Shown here piece after piece: positions 29,753 to 40,486 of a stretch of DNA of 64,000 bases. The DNA is taken from the NCBI RefSeq assembly GCF_000026945.1, contig NC_012861.1:1612001-1676000 (forward strand), given 5' to 3'. The first letter of the stretch is position 1; every line of letters begins with the position of its first letter. This stretch comes from Candida dubliniensis CD36 (Eukaryota > Ascomycota > Pichiomycetes > Serinales > Debaryomycetaceae). Position numbers and translations under genes: made by a program. Below the pieces are notes generated by a model. The model was not told the DNA's origin. It did not search any database and saw nothing but the letters and a program-made list of their open reading frames with translations.

Positions 29753-30730
29753 TTATAATCCTTTCCCTCTGATCAAAACTTCTTTGCACATTTCGTATGC
29801 TGTCCACGATATAGCTGTACTCGGAATATTGAATATGACTCTGGGTTTTAAACCTTTCCAAAACGCTTTGGCACCTTCCTGTTTCAATAAGGCAATAGCA
29901 GCAGATTTGAAACCGGTGACATGCCTAAAATTCTTATTTTGTGATATTCCTTTTGTTTGTAACACAGTTTTGATACAATCAAACGGCGTAGTCAATGCTG
30001 CAGCTATACCACCAGCAATCCCACCACTAACACAATGCAAGTATGGATTATAAACATGAGATGGATTCAATAATGACGACGAGTACTCGTAGAATCCAAA
30101 ATTCAAGGCAGCAAATGGAATATTAGTTAAAAGAGTCGTTGGATATGAAATATAAAACGCACTCAACCCTTCAGCTTTATATATATCTGATGCTAATTTG
30201 AACAATCTCACCGATGTTGATTTACCATCCTGATAAGCAGCATTTGCTTGCATCCTTTGTTTTAACATGTCAAATGGGGTCATTAAAGCATCCGAGGCTG
30301 TAGTACCCGTTATACCAGCACAACTTGCAATAAGAGGGTGATTTTCATCAGTGACAATCCTGTTCAGATGTGGCGAGTTGGTTAACCTATTAACCAAAAA
30401 CGTTTTAGTCGATTCGAATACTGAAAAATATATAGCATGAGCTGGACCTGCGCCCAATACCACGGAAGACACCCCTTTCCACAATGCATAAAACCCTTCG
30501 GTAGAGCTGATCTTAGATAATGACTTCAACAAACCCCGTGATATTTCCGAGTTTGAAAGATTCATTTGCATTCTTGTCTTGATGGAATCGATGGGGAACA
30601 TCACTGTGTGTTCCATTATACCAGCCAATGCACCGGCTGTTAAATGTGCAGCTAATGAAGCATCATCAGGCAACGCCTCGTAGTCTATTTCAACAGAGTC
30701 TTTGGGTAAAAATTGAAGTTGATGCTCCAT
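29753..30730 (-). CDS. MRS4: Mitochondrial iron carrier, mitoferrin (MRS3/MRS4 family)
   Basis: 325 residues, a standard mitochondrial carrier with three about-100-residue repeats. Signature motifs: FPIDSIKTRMQ in repeat 1, TPFDMLKQRMQ in repeat 2 and TPFDCIKTVLQ in repeat 3. GALAGIMEHTVMFP in helix 1 and GAGPAHAIYFSVFE in helix 2 carry residues characteristic of mitoferrins. It supplies ferrous iron to the matrix for haem and iron-sulfur synthesis. It is the next sizeable protein gene upstream of SIT1 on the same strand, although not co-transcribed. Confidence 0.93.
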   Translation of the reverse strand: MEHQLQFLPKDSVEIDYEALPDDASLAAHLTAGALAGIMEHTVMFPIDSIKTRMQMNLSNSEISRGLLKSLSKISSTEGFYALWKGVSSVVLGAGPAHAIYFSVFESTKTFLVNRLTNSPHLNRIVTDENHPLIASCAGITGTTASDALMTPFDMLKQRMQANAAYQDGKSTSVRLFKLASDIYKAEGLSAFYISYPTTLLTNIPFAALNFGFYEYSSSLLNPSHVYNPYLHCVSGGIAGGIAAALTTPFDCIKTVLQTKGISQNKNFRHVTGFKSAAIALLKQEGAKAFWKGLKPRVIFNIPSTAISWTAYEMCKEVLIRGKGL

Positions 30731-31864
30731 TATGATATAATTGTATTGTCCTTTTATCTTCTGAGCTACGAATTGCTTGTTTCGTTAAGTTCCTGTTGCT
30801 TTTCCAAAAACAAAAAATGACTTTCTTCTAGTACAACACAATATGGTACTTTGTTAAATAATATAGATTGGTTGACAGGGTTCCCCCAATGTTCAGTTGT
30901 CTATAAGTAATGTTTCCAATGGTGAAAAAATAATAATAAAAAAAAAATCGTGGAGACAACGAAAGTGCTGGGATTTCAAGTTGTTTTTTTTTTTTTTTTT
31001 GATGGAAGTTGTCTCTCTCTCTTTCTCGTTTTTGTTTATCACACACACACGCACACACACACACACAATTAGTTTATTACGAATATTGCAATAATTAATT
31101 AAAGTGAAACTTCTATTGGTATCTCTTTCTCTAAATTGAATCTAATTAAGATAAAAGAAAACAATAAGTAAAAGTATTTTATTTTGCGATTGCGTTTGTC
31201 AAATACAACTTATTCCTATGACTGATAAGACGGTCTAGATTAATCGGATTAATTTGTCAGTTGAAAAATTTTCCTCTTTACTTTTTTTCGGTTGTTGTTA
31301 GCTTGTCCACTATCGGAATTCGCAGCTGAAAAATTTATTGATGAAAATCTCGGTTTTACCGAATGACAAGGCGATAAATATAATAATAAACTAAAACAAC
31401 ACACACGAGATGAACAACCAGAAAATGTTAGATAAAACATACATGCACTTTCAAATCGTTGTTGGAAATATCTCTTGTTTATATATATATGTATATTTTT
31501 AACACGCTGGCTATCCGTGTAAATTTATTATTTTGAATTATTAGTAGTGCTTTGTTTTTTTTTATTTGTTTACATTTTCTTTATATGCCGCTCATCTTTA
31601 TGAAGATCTTTTTGACGTTGCAACATGAAACAAGTTAAAAAAATAACTGGAGTTATACATTTTCAAAAACTAAACTAGAAATTATTGCGGAGATTCTTAG
31701 TAAAAACTTAAATTCAAGACAATGCAATTCAGCCTGATGGAGATAAAAGACTACAAAGTGTGATACATTTTTTGGGATAATTTCAAGCACCTTTTTGTTT
31801 TTCGACTTCACTTACAGACTATGAACAAAACTTATCAACAACAATTTTGAAAGCGTATTTTCCT
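30731..31864. other. Intergenic region between MRS4 and the hydroxyacid dehydrogenase gene
   Basis: 1134 bases, low complexity: a CT tract at about 31011-31026, a CA tract at 31040-31067, poly-T at 30984-31000, ATATAT at 31483-31495. No gene recognised; contains the MRS4 promoter and the 3' flank of the next minus-strand gene. Confidence 0.45.
31011..31067. repeat. CT and CA dinucleotide microsatellites
   Basis: CTCTCT... followed within 15 bases by a 28-base CA tract with one interruption (gcaca). Upstream of MRS4. Confidence 0.85.
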
Positions 31865-32902
31865 TTAAACTAATGGGCCCTGTTTTATTTCCATGTTGTA
31901 TTGTTCTGGAACAATGGTTTTCACTTTACCAGTTTTTAAACATGACACCACATTTTCAGCAACCCAATCTTCCATATCCTTGATAGCTTCATAGGTGTGG
32001 GTACCCATGTGTGGCAAACTGACAACATTTGGCAATTTATACAATTCAGGCGACACTTCTGGTTCATTTTCAAACACATCAGCACCAAATGCACCAATCT
32101 TTCCTGATTTGAGCAACTCAGGGAGCTCTTTTTCATCAATAACAGCACCTCTAGCAGTGTTTACTATTATGACACCATCTTTCATTTGACCAATAGCCTC
32201 CTTGTTGATGGAGTGTTTTGTGTGAGCGTTTAATGGAACACTGATACAAATAATATCGGCTTGTTTGAACAATTCTTCCTTTGAAGCGTATTCAGCACCA
32301 CCTTCCAAGTCAGAACCAAGTGGTTTACGGTTGTGATAAAGTATTTTGGTAAACCCAAATGGCTTCAATCTATCTCTGATAGCTCTACCAATTCCTCCCA
32401 TACCCAATATACCAACAACTTTACCTTCTGGACTATGGCCCAATTTAGCACCTCCACATTTTTTGCTATCCCAACCACCATCGTACAAAATCCGGTGTCC
32501 TTCTTGATAGTTTCTCAAACATGACAACACCAAAAATACAGCAGTAACAGCAGTTGGACCCTCAACTGGAACAGTGACGTTGGAAACTTGAATGTCCCTG
32601 TCAGTAAAAGGTTGGACGTCGATTTGATCGTAACCAGCACCATTGTGACTGAGAGAAACCAAGGTTTTGGGCATGTATTGAGCCAATTCAGCATCAAATC
32701 TACCAGTTTGTTCAACAGATGCATATGTTCTAGCAATGTTAGTGATATCACTATATTTTGTCTGCAAGTCTTTAATAAACTCTTCACGGTTCTGTGATTC
32801 ACAATCAATGACATCAGCAATTTCAGCAACTTCGTCCCATTTTTCTTGGGCAAATTCTATTTTGCCTAATCTCAAAACTTTGGGTCTGTTTGAAGTGGAC
32901 AT
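31865..32902 (-). CDS. D-2-hydroxyacid dehydrogenase, glyoxylate reductase (GOR1) family
   Basis: 345 residues from the ATG at 32902 (two codons inside the longest open frame, which begins at TTG). It should reduce glyoxylate, hydroxypyruvate or a related 2-keto acid with NAD(P)H. Rossmann motif GMGGIG at 167-172; catalytic Arg251 (NTARGAVID), Glu280 (FENEPEVSPEL) and His298 (LPHMGTH) are all present. The N-terminus (RPKVLRLGKIEFAQEKWDE) and the PLV end resemble Saccharomyces Gor1. CUG-clade species carry several paralogues, so the exact orthologue is open and I give no symbol. Confidence 0.88.
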   Translation of the reverse strand: MSTSNRPKVLRLGKIEFAQEKWDEVAEIADVIDCESQNREEFIKDLQTKYSDITNIARTYASVEQTGRFDAELAQYMPKTLVSLSHNGAGYDQIDVQPFTDRDIQVSNVTVPVEGPTAVTAVFLVLSCLRNYQEGHRILYDGGWDSKKCGGAKLGHSPEGKVVGILGMGGIGRAIRDRLKPFGFTKILYHNRKPLGSDLEGGAEYASKEELFKQADIICISVPLNAHTKHSINKEAIGQMKDGVIIVNTARGAVIDEKELPELLKSGKIGAFGADVFENEPEVSPELYKLPNVVSLPHMGTHTYEAIKDMEDWVAENVVSCLKTGKVKTIVPEQYNMEIKQGPLV

Positions 32903-33801
32903 TTTCAATTATCTCTCTATTGGTTATTCAATAATGGATTTTAAAACAAGGACATTGGAAGTATCTTGTTAGGTATTTATACAATCAGAAAAAAAAAAAT
33001 GGAAGATAAAAAAAAGTGGGGGATAACTCTATCAAACCATGTGGGGGAGCAACCCCAAGACGAGCGTGGGGGGACAACCTAACCGAATATCCTCCCGATC
33101 GGAACGTCTGTTAATGGATTTGAAAGAACTGATCAACTAAATGAACCTTTTTTTGGTAATAGACAACTTTGTTTCTCGATGGTACCCCACGAAAATTGTT
33201 GTGGAAAATTGGTACATCTATTATAGCTCTTCTTGGCTCTTTTTTGTAATACAAGCCAGATATTCTCTACACTGGTTTACACCCGAGGAAGTACAAAGTC
33301 CAATGAAAACTGAAGTCACGGGTACAGCTGATCCAGCAGAGTCGACCATGTGTTGTAAAAGCTCTGTTATTTTTAATATTTAATCTAAAGTCCGTATCAG
33401 AATTTTTTTTTTTTTTTTTTTTAATTTTTAGTTTTTTTTTTTTTTCATCAATTATTGTGACAAGAAAATTTGTTGCTAGTACTAATCTTCTTGTAATGAA
33501 ATCGTCAATAACTGCCATTCAATCAGACGTTATTTTGAATTTTTCTTGGGTTCAAGTAAGAGAAATGAGAGGACTTGTTACCTACCATGAATAGTACAAT
33601 CTCCGTCGGAAGTTTCAAGTTTTAATATCCGTTTCCGCTTCCTCACCTCATAAAAAGAATTGGATAAAAAAATATTAGTGGCTTTGTGTTTACTTCGATT
33701 AAGCATCCCTATTTTTTCGGAGTATAAATACTAGACAATAATCAACTGGTATTATGAAATATTTGGAATATTCCTAGGATAAGCAACAATCAAACATCAC
33801 T
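32903..33801. other. Divergent promoter region with GC-rich block
   Basis: 899 bases between the hydroxyacid dehydrogenase and AIF-like genes. 33035-33110 is unusually GC-rich with GTGGGGGAG, CGTGGGGGGAC and the palindrome CCGATCGG at 33095-33102. Poly-T tracts at 33403-33422 and 33431-33445. A TATA-like GTATAAATA at 33721 lies about 80 bases before the plus-strand start. An 80-codon frame (33141-33383) is not protein-like. Confidence 0.5.
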
Positions 33802-34905
33802 ATGTCTAAAGAAAAAAACAAACAGGTTATTATAATTGGTGGGTCATATGCTGGGATTTTGGCTTTGAAGACGTTGCTCAAATCATCAGCAATTGAATTG
33901 AACATCACTTTAATTTCACCAAACGATTCAGGGTACTTCAATGCTGCAGCTCCAAGATTATTGATTGAACCAGAAAGTATCGAGAAAACTATATTTCCTA
34001 TTAAACCTACTATTGAAAAATTAACAAATGGATCTATCCACACAGCAAAATTTATCCAAGGAGTGGTCACCAAAGTTGATTTGTCCAATCGAAAGGTATT
34101 TGTCGACAACGATTCTGAAATTGATTATGACAATTTGATCGTTGCTTCTGGTGCAAGAGCCAAATCACCAGCATTTAAGTTAACCAACAACAATGATCAG
34201 AATTATACCATAAAGGCAATTTTGGAGCTTGGTGATGAGATAAAAGCGGCCAAGAGTATTGCTGTGATTGGTGGTGGAAGTACCGGTGTTGAGACATCTG
34301 CTGAAATTGCATTCAAATATTCTGACAAGAACGTTGTATTATACACTGGTGCTTCTAGACCTTTGCCCTCATTACCTAAATCCACCAGTTCCAAAGCAAC
34401 AGGCAAGTTGAATCAACTTGGAATAGAAATTGTTAATGGCGAGAGGGTTAATGTCAACGGCAAAATGATTGAGTTTGCAGATGGTTCAACAAAGTCATTT
34501 GATTTGATCATTGAAACACTGGGTCTTTTGCCCAACACTGAATTCCTCCCTAAGAAGGTTTTGAATGAATATGGATATGTTGAAACAGATGAATATCTTC
34601 GTTTGAAAGATTACCACAATGTGATATGTTTAGGAGACGTTGTTGCCCTGGGTGCAAACTCAATAGTTGATCTTGTATATACTCAAAAACCCATTTTTGA
34701 AAAGACTGTTGAATACGAAGTGGGCGATAACAATTCAACTCAATTGAAAGCCTACCAGAAAGCCAGCGGGATTACTACACTCATCCCAATTGGTAGAAAT
34801 GGGGGAGTTGGATTATTGTTTGGCTATTGTGCTCCAAGTTTGTTAGTTTGGTTTGCTAAGGCAAAAGATTTTATGATTTCTAAGGCTGGTGAACATTTTA
34901 CTTGA
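33802..34905 (+). CDS. FAD-dependent NAD(P)H oxidoreductase of the AIF/AMID (FSP1-like) type
   Basis: 367 residues. Two nucleotide-binding motifs: VIIIGGSYAGI at 9-19 for FAD and IAVIGGGSTGVETSAE near 153-168 for NAD(P)H, plus LIVASGAR and the late VICLGDVVALG FAD site. This layout is the single-domain pyridine nucleotide-disulphide fold of the AIFM2/Aif1-like group, without the long N-terminal targeting region of true mitochondrial AIF. A hydrophobic stretch near the C-terminus (LLFGYCAPSLLVWF) may touch membranes. Role probably quinone reduction or stress response; family known, substrate unknown. CUG-clade yeasts have multiple copies. Confidence 0.82.
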   Translation: MSKEKNKQVIIIGGSYAGILALKTLLKSSAIELNITLISPNDSGYFNAAAPRLLIEPESIEKTIFPIKPTIEKLTNGSIHTAKFIQGVVTKVDLSNRKVFVDNDSEIDYDNLIVASGARAKSPAFKLTNNNDQNYTIKAILELGDEIKAAKSIAVIGGGSTGVETSAEIAFKYSDKNVVLYTGASRPLPSLPKSTSSKATGKLNQLGIEIVNGERVNVNGKMIEFADGSTKSFDLIIETLGLLPNTEFLPKKVLNEYGYVETDEYLRLKDYHNVICLGDVVALGANSIVDLVYTQKPIFEKTVEYEVGDNNSTQLKAYQKASGITTLIPIGRNGGVGLLFGYCAPSLLVWFAKAKDFMISKAGEHFT

Positions 34906-35167
34906 ATAGAATAATTATATATCTAGATAGCAAAATATGTGTGTGTTTTTGAGTTAAAACAGCTTAGTTTTTGTGTATTTCGCGTATCTGAAAGAGTATT
35001 CTTGCGCGTGAGAGAGAAATATACCATCACTTTTCAGTGAATGGAAACTACTAAGAAGAAGGAAAAAAAAAAAGGGCTAACTGATTCAAATCAAGTTATT
35101 ATTATTTTTGGTATACACCATAAAAGCGAATCATACTGTTTAGAACACTCCCACCCCCCTTAAAGGC

Positions 35168-36706
35168 ATGGATGATTACAAACAACTAGGACCAGACAAG
35201 TTTTCATGTTCGACAAAATTTCCATTTCTAACAACGCGTCTCCAACAACATGGGAAGTCAATAAACGATTTACTTCAGTATGACGAAGCTTCTGACCACG
35301 CACAACTAGCGCGTCTTGTTGATAGACCAATGAAAGAAATAAATGATTACTATAGAAACCTTAAAAAGGATTTGCAAGTTGTTCCTACATCAGTGAATGT
35401 TTTGTTGGATTCAGAGTTTATCAGTACCGGTCTACCGAGTATTGACCGTGAACTAGGAGGAGGTATTCCCATCGGAGAAATAACAGAAATATTTGGTGCT
35501 AGTGGTTGTGGGAAATCACATTTTCTATTCCAACTACTATCCAATTGTCGTAAGGAGTTCCCAACAAGCAAAAACATATACATTTCAACCGAATCATTTT
35601 TAGAAACCAAGAGATTAAAAGATTTCATAGGAACAACTTCATCGAATATTGACACTGATTTGGATCTGATATCTTATATATACTGTCAAGATTTGGAAAG
35701 CCAGGATCATATTCTATTTACTCAATTACCATTGAAATTGGATTCAGATAAAGAGAAGACAAAATTATTGGTCATAGATTCTATTGCACAGCATTTTAGA
35801 AGAGAAGATTCTATTATGAACTCGACCTATTTAAAAGAAAAATTAGAAGCACAGGAAGAAGAAATAGCAGAGGACAGATTATTTCAAGAAGTAAAAACGA
35901 AGCAAATGAATCAATTGCGAAGATTCAACAAGTCACAGAAATATGCTTCACGAACAGCAAAACTGTATTACATATATCAGTTGTATCAGCACTTGTCTAG
36001 ATTGGCACAAGATTTCAACATTGCTATTGTGATAGTAAACCAGGTTAGTGATTATTCTTTTGATTCATCCGGGTCGTTCACTGAGGCAGAAGCGGGAGAA
36101 CTCGATTATCCATTGAATTTGGATTTCCAAACAGCTGTGTCATCTGGTTGGGATAGTAGGACCATATACAATAGTATTCCTAATGCTAGCATAACGTTGA
36201 AAGATGAAGAGATTGAGAATTTGGAAATGGAATGGATAAAGTCTTTTGAGGACAGAAACCCTAATAAACGTCAAAAACTTTCTAATACCAACTCCCCACA
36301 GAAACAGGAATACCACCTGAATCCTCGTGAAAGAATAGAAAAACAGAAATCGTTAATTTCTAAATCCCATGAAATGAGAAATAGAGGCACAAAGAAGATT
36401 GTCCCGACTTTGGGCTACACATGGGCAACTAGGATCAAAAACCGAATCATGCTATCTAAGGTGTATAAGCCAATATTGAGTTCAAATATGGATGACGATG
36501 ATAACGTAAATGAAAAGCAATCTTTGCAGACTGAAAACATTCATCATAAAAGATCTAGTGCTGAACTTGACAGATTGTTTGTTTCTATTGATGGCTGGCA
36601 AGTTGAAAGATATGCAAAAGTAGTTACATCTACACATGGCTACAATTCCAATAGATTCAAAAGGTATCGATTTATAATAAGCACACAAGGGTTAGCAGAA
36701 ATATAA
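35168..36706 (+). CDS. RAD57: RAD57, RecA-family recombination mediator
   Basis: 512 residues. Rad57 pairs with Rad55 and stabilises Rad51 filaments in homologous recombination. After an N-terminal helical part, the RecA core begins with FISTGLPSIDRELGGGIPIG, then Walker A GASGCGKS at 110-117, YISTESFLETKRL, and Walker B LLVIDSIAQHFR near 197-208. AIVIVNQVSDY follows. A Lys/Asn-rich insert splits the C-terminal part, and a final strand RYRFIISTQGLAEI completes the fold. It is longer than most RAD51 paralogues, as known for yeast Rad57. A tetranucleotide repeat starts inside the stop codon. Confidence 0.92.
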   Translation: MDDYKQLGPDKFSCSTKFPFLTTRLQQHGKSINDLLQYDEASDHAQLARLVDRPMKEINDYYRNLKKDLQVVPTSVNVLLDSEFISTGLPSIDRELGGGIPIGEITEIFGASGCGKSHFLFQLLSNCRKEFPTSKNIYISTESFLETKRLKDFIGTTSSNIDTDLDLISYIYCQDLESQDHILFTQLPLKLDSDKEKTKLLVIDSIAQHFRREDSIMNSTYLKEKLEAQEEEIAEDRLFQEVKTKQMNQLRRFNKSQKYASRTAKLYYIYQLYQHLSRLAQDFNIAIVIVNQVSDYSFDSSGSFTEAEAGELDYPLNLDFQTAVSSGWDSRTIYNSIPNASITLKDEEIENLEMEWIKSFEDRNPNKRQKLSNTNSPQKQEYHLNPRERIEKQKSLISKSHEMRNRGTKKIVPTLGYTWATRIKNRIMLSKVYKPILSSNMDDDDNVNEKQSLQTENIHHKRSSAELDRLFVSIDGWQVERYAKVVTSTHGYNSNRFKRYRFIISTQGLAEI

Positions 36707-36728
36707 GTAAGTAAGTAAGTAAGTAAGT
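36705..36728. repeat. (AAGT)6 microsatellite
   Basis: Six AAGT units beginning within the RAD57 stop codon, so expansion affects only the 3' UTR. Confidence 0.9.
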
Positions 36729-37183
36729 ATTGAGTAATAAAATGAATGAATGAGATAACAAATTTGGAGTAGCAACAATAATGATTATTTTAGTAGTGGT
36801 GGTCATGGAAACTAGACCTATTATTGTGTTATCCAACTTGTTCCAGGCGCACCAACCAACCAACCAACCAACGTGCCAGAGTCGTGCATGGCGTGACACG
36901 TTCTATTCTCTTTTTTTTTTTTTTTTAGTTTCTCTCTTTGAATTTGTTCCACTTCCATTTTAAACTCGTCCACTACCACGATATCTTCCCCCCGCGAACT
37001 TATGAAATAAGTACGAGAATCAACAAACAAAAAAAATAATATATATATATCCAGAACGAGTCAAATTTTTATTTTAATATCTACCCAACGTTACCAAGAC
37101 CACAATTAATTATTACTAGAGAGCAATTCAATTATCCAAGCAAGATAGAAGAACTAAATATTTTTATTAAAAAGTGAAACAAC
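36707..37183. other. Intergenic region between RAD57 and MAF1
   Basis: 477 bases including an ACCA repeat (36851-36870), a 16-base T-run (36910-36926) and AT-rich sequence near 37037-37050. Presumed MAF1 promoter; no gene seen. Confidence 0.45.
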
Positions 37184-38522
37184 ATGAAGGTATGTACATT
37201 ACACTGTGAGAAAAGTTGCAATTGACTTTGTTTTTCTACTTCGGCGTTTGTTTATTGATGATAGTGTTGGTGTTGTTCCATCAACGACAAACAAACACAA
37301 GGAGTATTTCTTTAGGATAAATTGTTTGGTCTATCAACTGGACTAGAATTTTACTAACATAACAAAACACATATAGTACATTGATGAAGTTGATCTTGAA
37401 CTTGTTAATCAAGAACTAAATTTCCATTCCCCCGACAACAATTTGGTGATAAAAGGGGGTTGTGAATTGTTTACCACCAAACCCATAGGATCAGATAGAA
37501 AATTATTCAAGACGATTGATAAACATTTGGACCAAATAATAGAGGATAATCAATTTTCACGATCAATAGAGAGAGAAAAACGTAATTCAATAAGTTCGAT
37601 GTTTGGAAGCAATGCCAGTTCACCGGATTTAAGAAGACATAGTGCCATTTCGATAAGTGATATGAGAAGAAGAGCTAGTTCTAATCTGGGAAGTATAAAT
37701 TTTAACAGAAATTCTTTACCAAAAATTGAACAACACAACAACAATACCAATACCAACACCAACAACACATCTTTATTATCGCAATCGTTGAATGATTCCG
37801 GAGTTATCGATGATAATGAACATGCAATTGATGAATCACCTTTTGGACCTTTGAAAAATGTCACCACGAGGAAAACTTTTGCCTATTTGATTGCCATTTT
37901 AAACAGTTGTTTCCCAGATCAAGATTTCACCAATTTACAGCCAACAACGGAGAATTTTTATAGAATAGAATCACCAGAAGAATTGGTGCACAGGTTTAAT
38001 AATGTTTTACTTTCATTAGGTAAAAAGGAAGATATATTGAATTGGATATGGGATATTATAAATTCATATATGGATGTTCTACCTTCGAAAAACTCGTCAC
38101 CTTATATTGCTGCTCAAAATAATGGTGGCAGTAGACATGGATCATTTTCAACACCAACAGGGAACAGTTCTCCTCCATCTAACTCATCATACGAAACGTG
38201 TCAAATCTATCAGTTTCAACCTTCTGACGAATCAATTCTTGAAGATTTGACCTATCCGTATCAACCAATGTGGTCATATTATTATTTTATTTACAACAAG
38301 AAGAAGAAAAGAGTCACTTTTATCCATATTGCCGCAATTAATAAGGCAGATTATTCAAATGGTAATGGGAACCACGGTTCAAGGAATTCAGAAAATTCAT
38401 CTACAAGAGCCAAAGTGATAAATTCTGATGATGAAGAGGAATATGATGTGAATGATGAATATGGAGCTGTAGTGGATGATGACGAAGAGAATGAAGATGT
38501 TGTTGGTGATCTCGAAATTTGA
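37184..38522 (+). CDS. MAF1: Maf1, repressor of RNA polymerase III, two exons
   Basis: Exon 1 is only ATG AAG (37184-37189); a 187-base intron (37190-37376) with GTATGT, a TACTAAC branch site at 37352-37358 and a TAG end leads to exon 2 (37377-38522). The product is 383 residues and starts MKYIDEVDLELVNQELNF, the conserved Maf1 start. Maf1 shuts down Pol III in stress and TOR inhibition. Other Maf1 blocks: CELFTTKPIGSDRKLFKTID, a serine-rich variable linker with likely PKA/Sch9 sites (RRHSAIS, RRRASS), FGPLKNVTTRKTFAYLIAILNSCFPD, and an acidic tail. The unspliced open frame begins at an internal TTG, so the true N-terminus needs the intron. Confidence 0.94.
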
Positions 38523-39098
38523 TTACCATTATATTATCTTTTAGTGCTCCCCCCCCCCTCCCCCCACTGTTTTACTGTCTTGTTTTCATTATTTCTTATT
38601 TGTTGTGTTTTAGTTGTAAATCATGTAAGTATTAATAATTTCAATTCATATATATCATGAATTATAATTGAAGAACTATAAATTAAAGGTATATATATAT
38701 GTTAGTTGATATCTTGATTGAATGTATATATACCCCAGCTTTGTATAATTTGGAAAAGTAATGTGAAGGACATCAAAGGATTGCCAGTTCCGATAATCTC
38801 CCCCCCCCACCACGAGGTTGGACAGATAAAGAAGAATTTAACAATCAAAGTTTTAGTGTGGGGGGACTTTGTGTAATAAAGATGATCCTGTAATCAACTT
38901 CGAGTAAAATTGTTTATTATACAGGCAATTTAAACTCAACGCGATAAGCAATTTCACCAACAACAGCAACAGCCAACGAATCAATAAAATAGAGTTAAAC
39001 AATATTTCATCAACACTTTTTTTTTTTAATAACTGCTTTTCATTGCTCCTTTTTTTTTTATCTTTATTTTTAAACAAGTCTCTTCCTCTGCATCAATA
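38523..39098. other. Intergenic region between MAF1 and ARA1
   Basis: 576 bases with C-runs (38549-38565 and near 38800), AT microsatellite near 38690 and T-runs near 39018 and 39050. Presumed ARA1 promoter. Confidence 0.45.
38549..38565. repeat. Poly-C tract
   Basis: Ten C, one T, six C in the MAF1 3' flank. Confidence 0.85.
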
Positions 39099-40079
39099 AT
39101 GAGATTAGCAACTGAAATTGATTTCAAACTTAACAATGGTAAGACCATTCCTGCCTTAGGATTAGGTACTGTTGCTTCTAAAGATCCTAAAGATGTTAAA
39201 GATCAAGTGATCACTGCTGTTAAAGCAGGATATCGTCATATTGATACAGCTTGGTTTTATGGTACTGAAAAATATATTGGTCAAGCATTACAAGAATTAT
39301 TTGATGAAGGAGTTGTTAAAAGAGAAGATTTATTTATTACGACGAAATTTTGGCCATCATATTGGGCTAATCCGGAAAAATCATTAGATGAATCTTTAAA
39401 AGATTTACAACTTGATTATGTTGATTTATTTTTACAACATTGGCCTATTTGTTTACATGGTGATGAAAATGGATTACCAAAAATACCAAAAGATGAAAAT
39501 GGTGAATTGATTTATGATGATGATCCAACACCAAATGGTACTAAATTCATTGATGTTTATCATAAATTAGAAGATATTTTAGATACTACTACAAAAGTTA
39601 AATCAATTGGAGTTTCTAATTATTCAATTCCAAAACTTCGTCAATTATTACCTAAAGTGAAAAAACATATCCCTGTTTGTAATCAAATTGAATATCATCC
39701 ACAATTGCCTCAACAAGATTTAGTTGATTATTGTGCTAAACATGATATATTGATTTCTTGTTATTCGCCAGTTGGTAGTTATGGAGCTCCAGTTTTAAAA
39801 ATCCCATTAATTAAAGAATTGGCTGAGAAATATCAAGTTACAGAGAATGAAATTGCTGATGCTTATAATATTTTGAATGGTAGAGTTACATTACCAAGAT
39901 CTTCTAATCTTGAAAGAATTAAAACCATTATTAGATTACCAGATTTGACTAAAGAAGAATTGGATGAATTGTATCAAGTTGGAGTTAAAGATCCTCAAAG
40001 ATATATTTGTGATCCTTGGGGGTATGGTATTGGTTTCCGTTGGTGGAAAGGTGATACTTTAAGTAAAGAATTTGATTAG
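39099..40079 (+). CDS. ARA1: Aldo-keto reductase, D-arabinose dehydrogenase type
   Basis: 326 residues, a complete (beta/alpha)8 aldo-keto reductase. Catalytic tetrad Asp49, Tyr54, Lys83 and His114 (HIDTAWFYGT, ITTKFW, LQHWP) is intact. CYSPVGSYGAP and the IPRSSNLERI cofactor segment are typical. Overall pattern is close to yeast Ara1, which oxidises D-arabinose to the lactone that feeds D-erythroascorbate synthesis; other sugar and carbonyl substrates are common in this family, so the physiological substrate is inference. Codon use is strongly biased to A/T-ending preferred codons, suggesting good expression. Confidence 0.85.
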   Translation: MRLATEIDFKLNNGKTIPALGLGTVASKDPKDVKDQVITAVKAGYRHIDTAWFYGTEKYIGQALQELFDEGVVKREDLFITTKFWPSYWANPEKSLDESLKDLQLDYVDLFLQHWPICLHGDENGLPKIPKDENGELIYDDDPTPNGTKFIDVYHKLEDILDTTTKVKSIGVSNYSIPKLRQLLPKVKKHIPVCNQIEYHPQLPQQDLVDYCAKHDILISCYSPVGSYGAPVLKIPLIKELAEKYQVTENEIADAYNILNGRVTLPRSSNLERIKTIIRLPDLTKEELDELYQVGVKDPQRYICDPWGYGIGFRWWKGDTLSKEFD

Positions 40080-40486
40080 AAGAACAACAAAACAAGGTGC
40101 TATATTGATTTTTATAGGCGATAATCCAAAAAAAAAAAGGAAAGGAAAGGAAAATAAAATGGGGGGTGAGGGAAGAATAGTCTCCAATTACTTTAAATGT
40201 GGAGCATATAACAAGTGCAACTAAATCGTTGTCTTGATACTTGGAATCACATCCTACATTTTATTATATAAAACTAGAACAACAAAAATATAAATATAAT
40301 TAAAATTAAAACATTAAAATAAACAAGAATTAATAATAACGATAAAAAAAAAAAGTAAAATAAATTAAAACTAAACTATGATAACAATTTAAAAATCAAG
40401 AAAATCCAAAAAAAAGAAAAAAAAAAAAAGTCAAACAAGTAATGATATGTTTTATCTTCTGTCTGTGTGTTTTTTTCTTTTTATTA
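40080..40486. other. Convergent 3' region
   Basis: 407 very A-rich bases between the ends of ARA1 and the OSCA-type gene, with A-runs at 40129-40138, 40345-40354 and 40409-40429. No gene seen. Confidence 0.4.

Noticed and set aside
33141..33383. 80-codon frame between the dehydrogenase and AIF-like genes
   Set aside because: Low-quality composition within a divergent promoter region; ends in low-complexity sequence.
37443..37460. MAF1 read as a 359-codon gene starting at 37443
   Set aside because: That codon is TTG; the true start is ATG at 37184 joined through a canonical intron that restores the conserved N-terminus.
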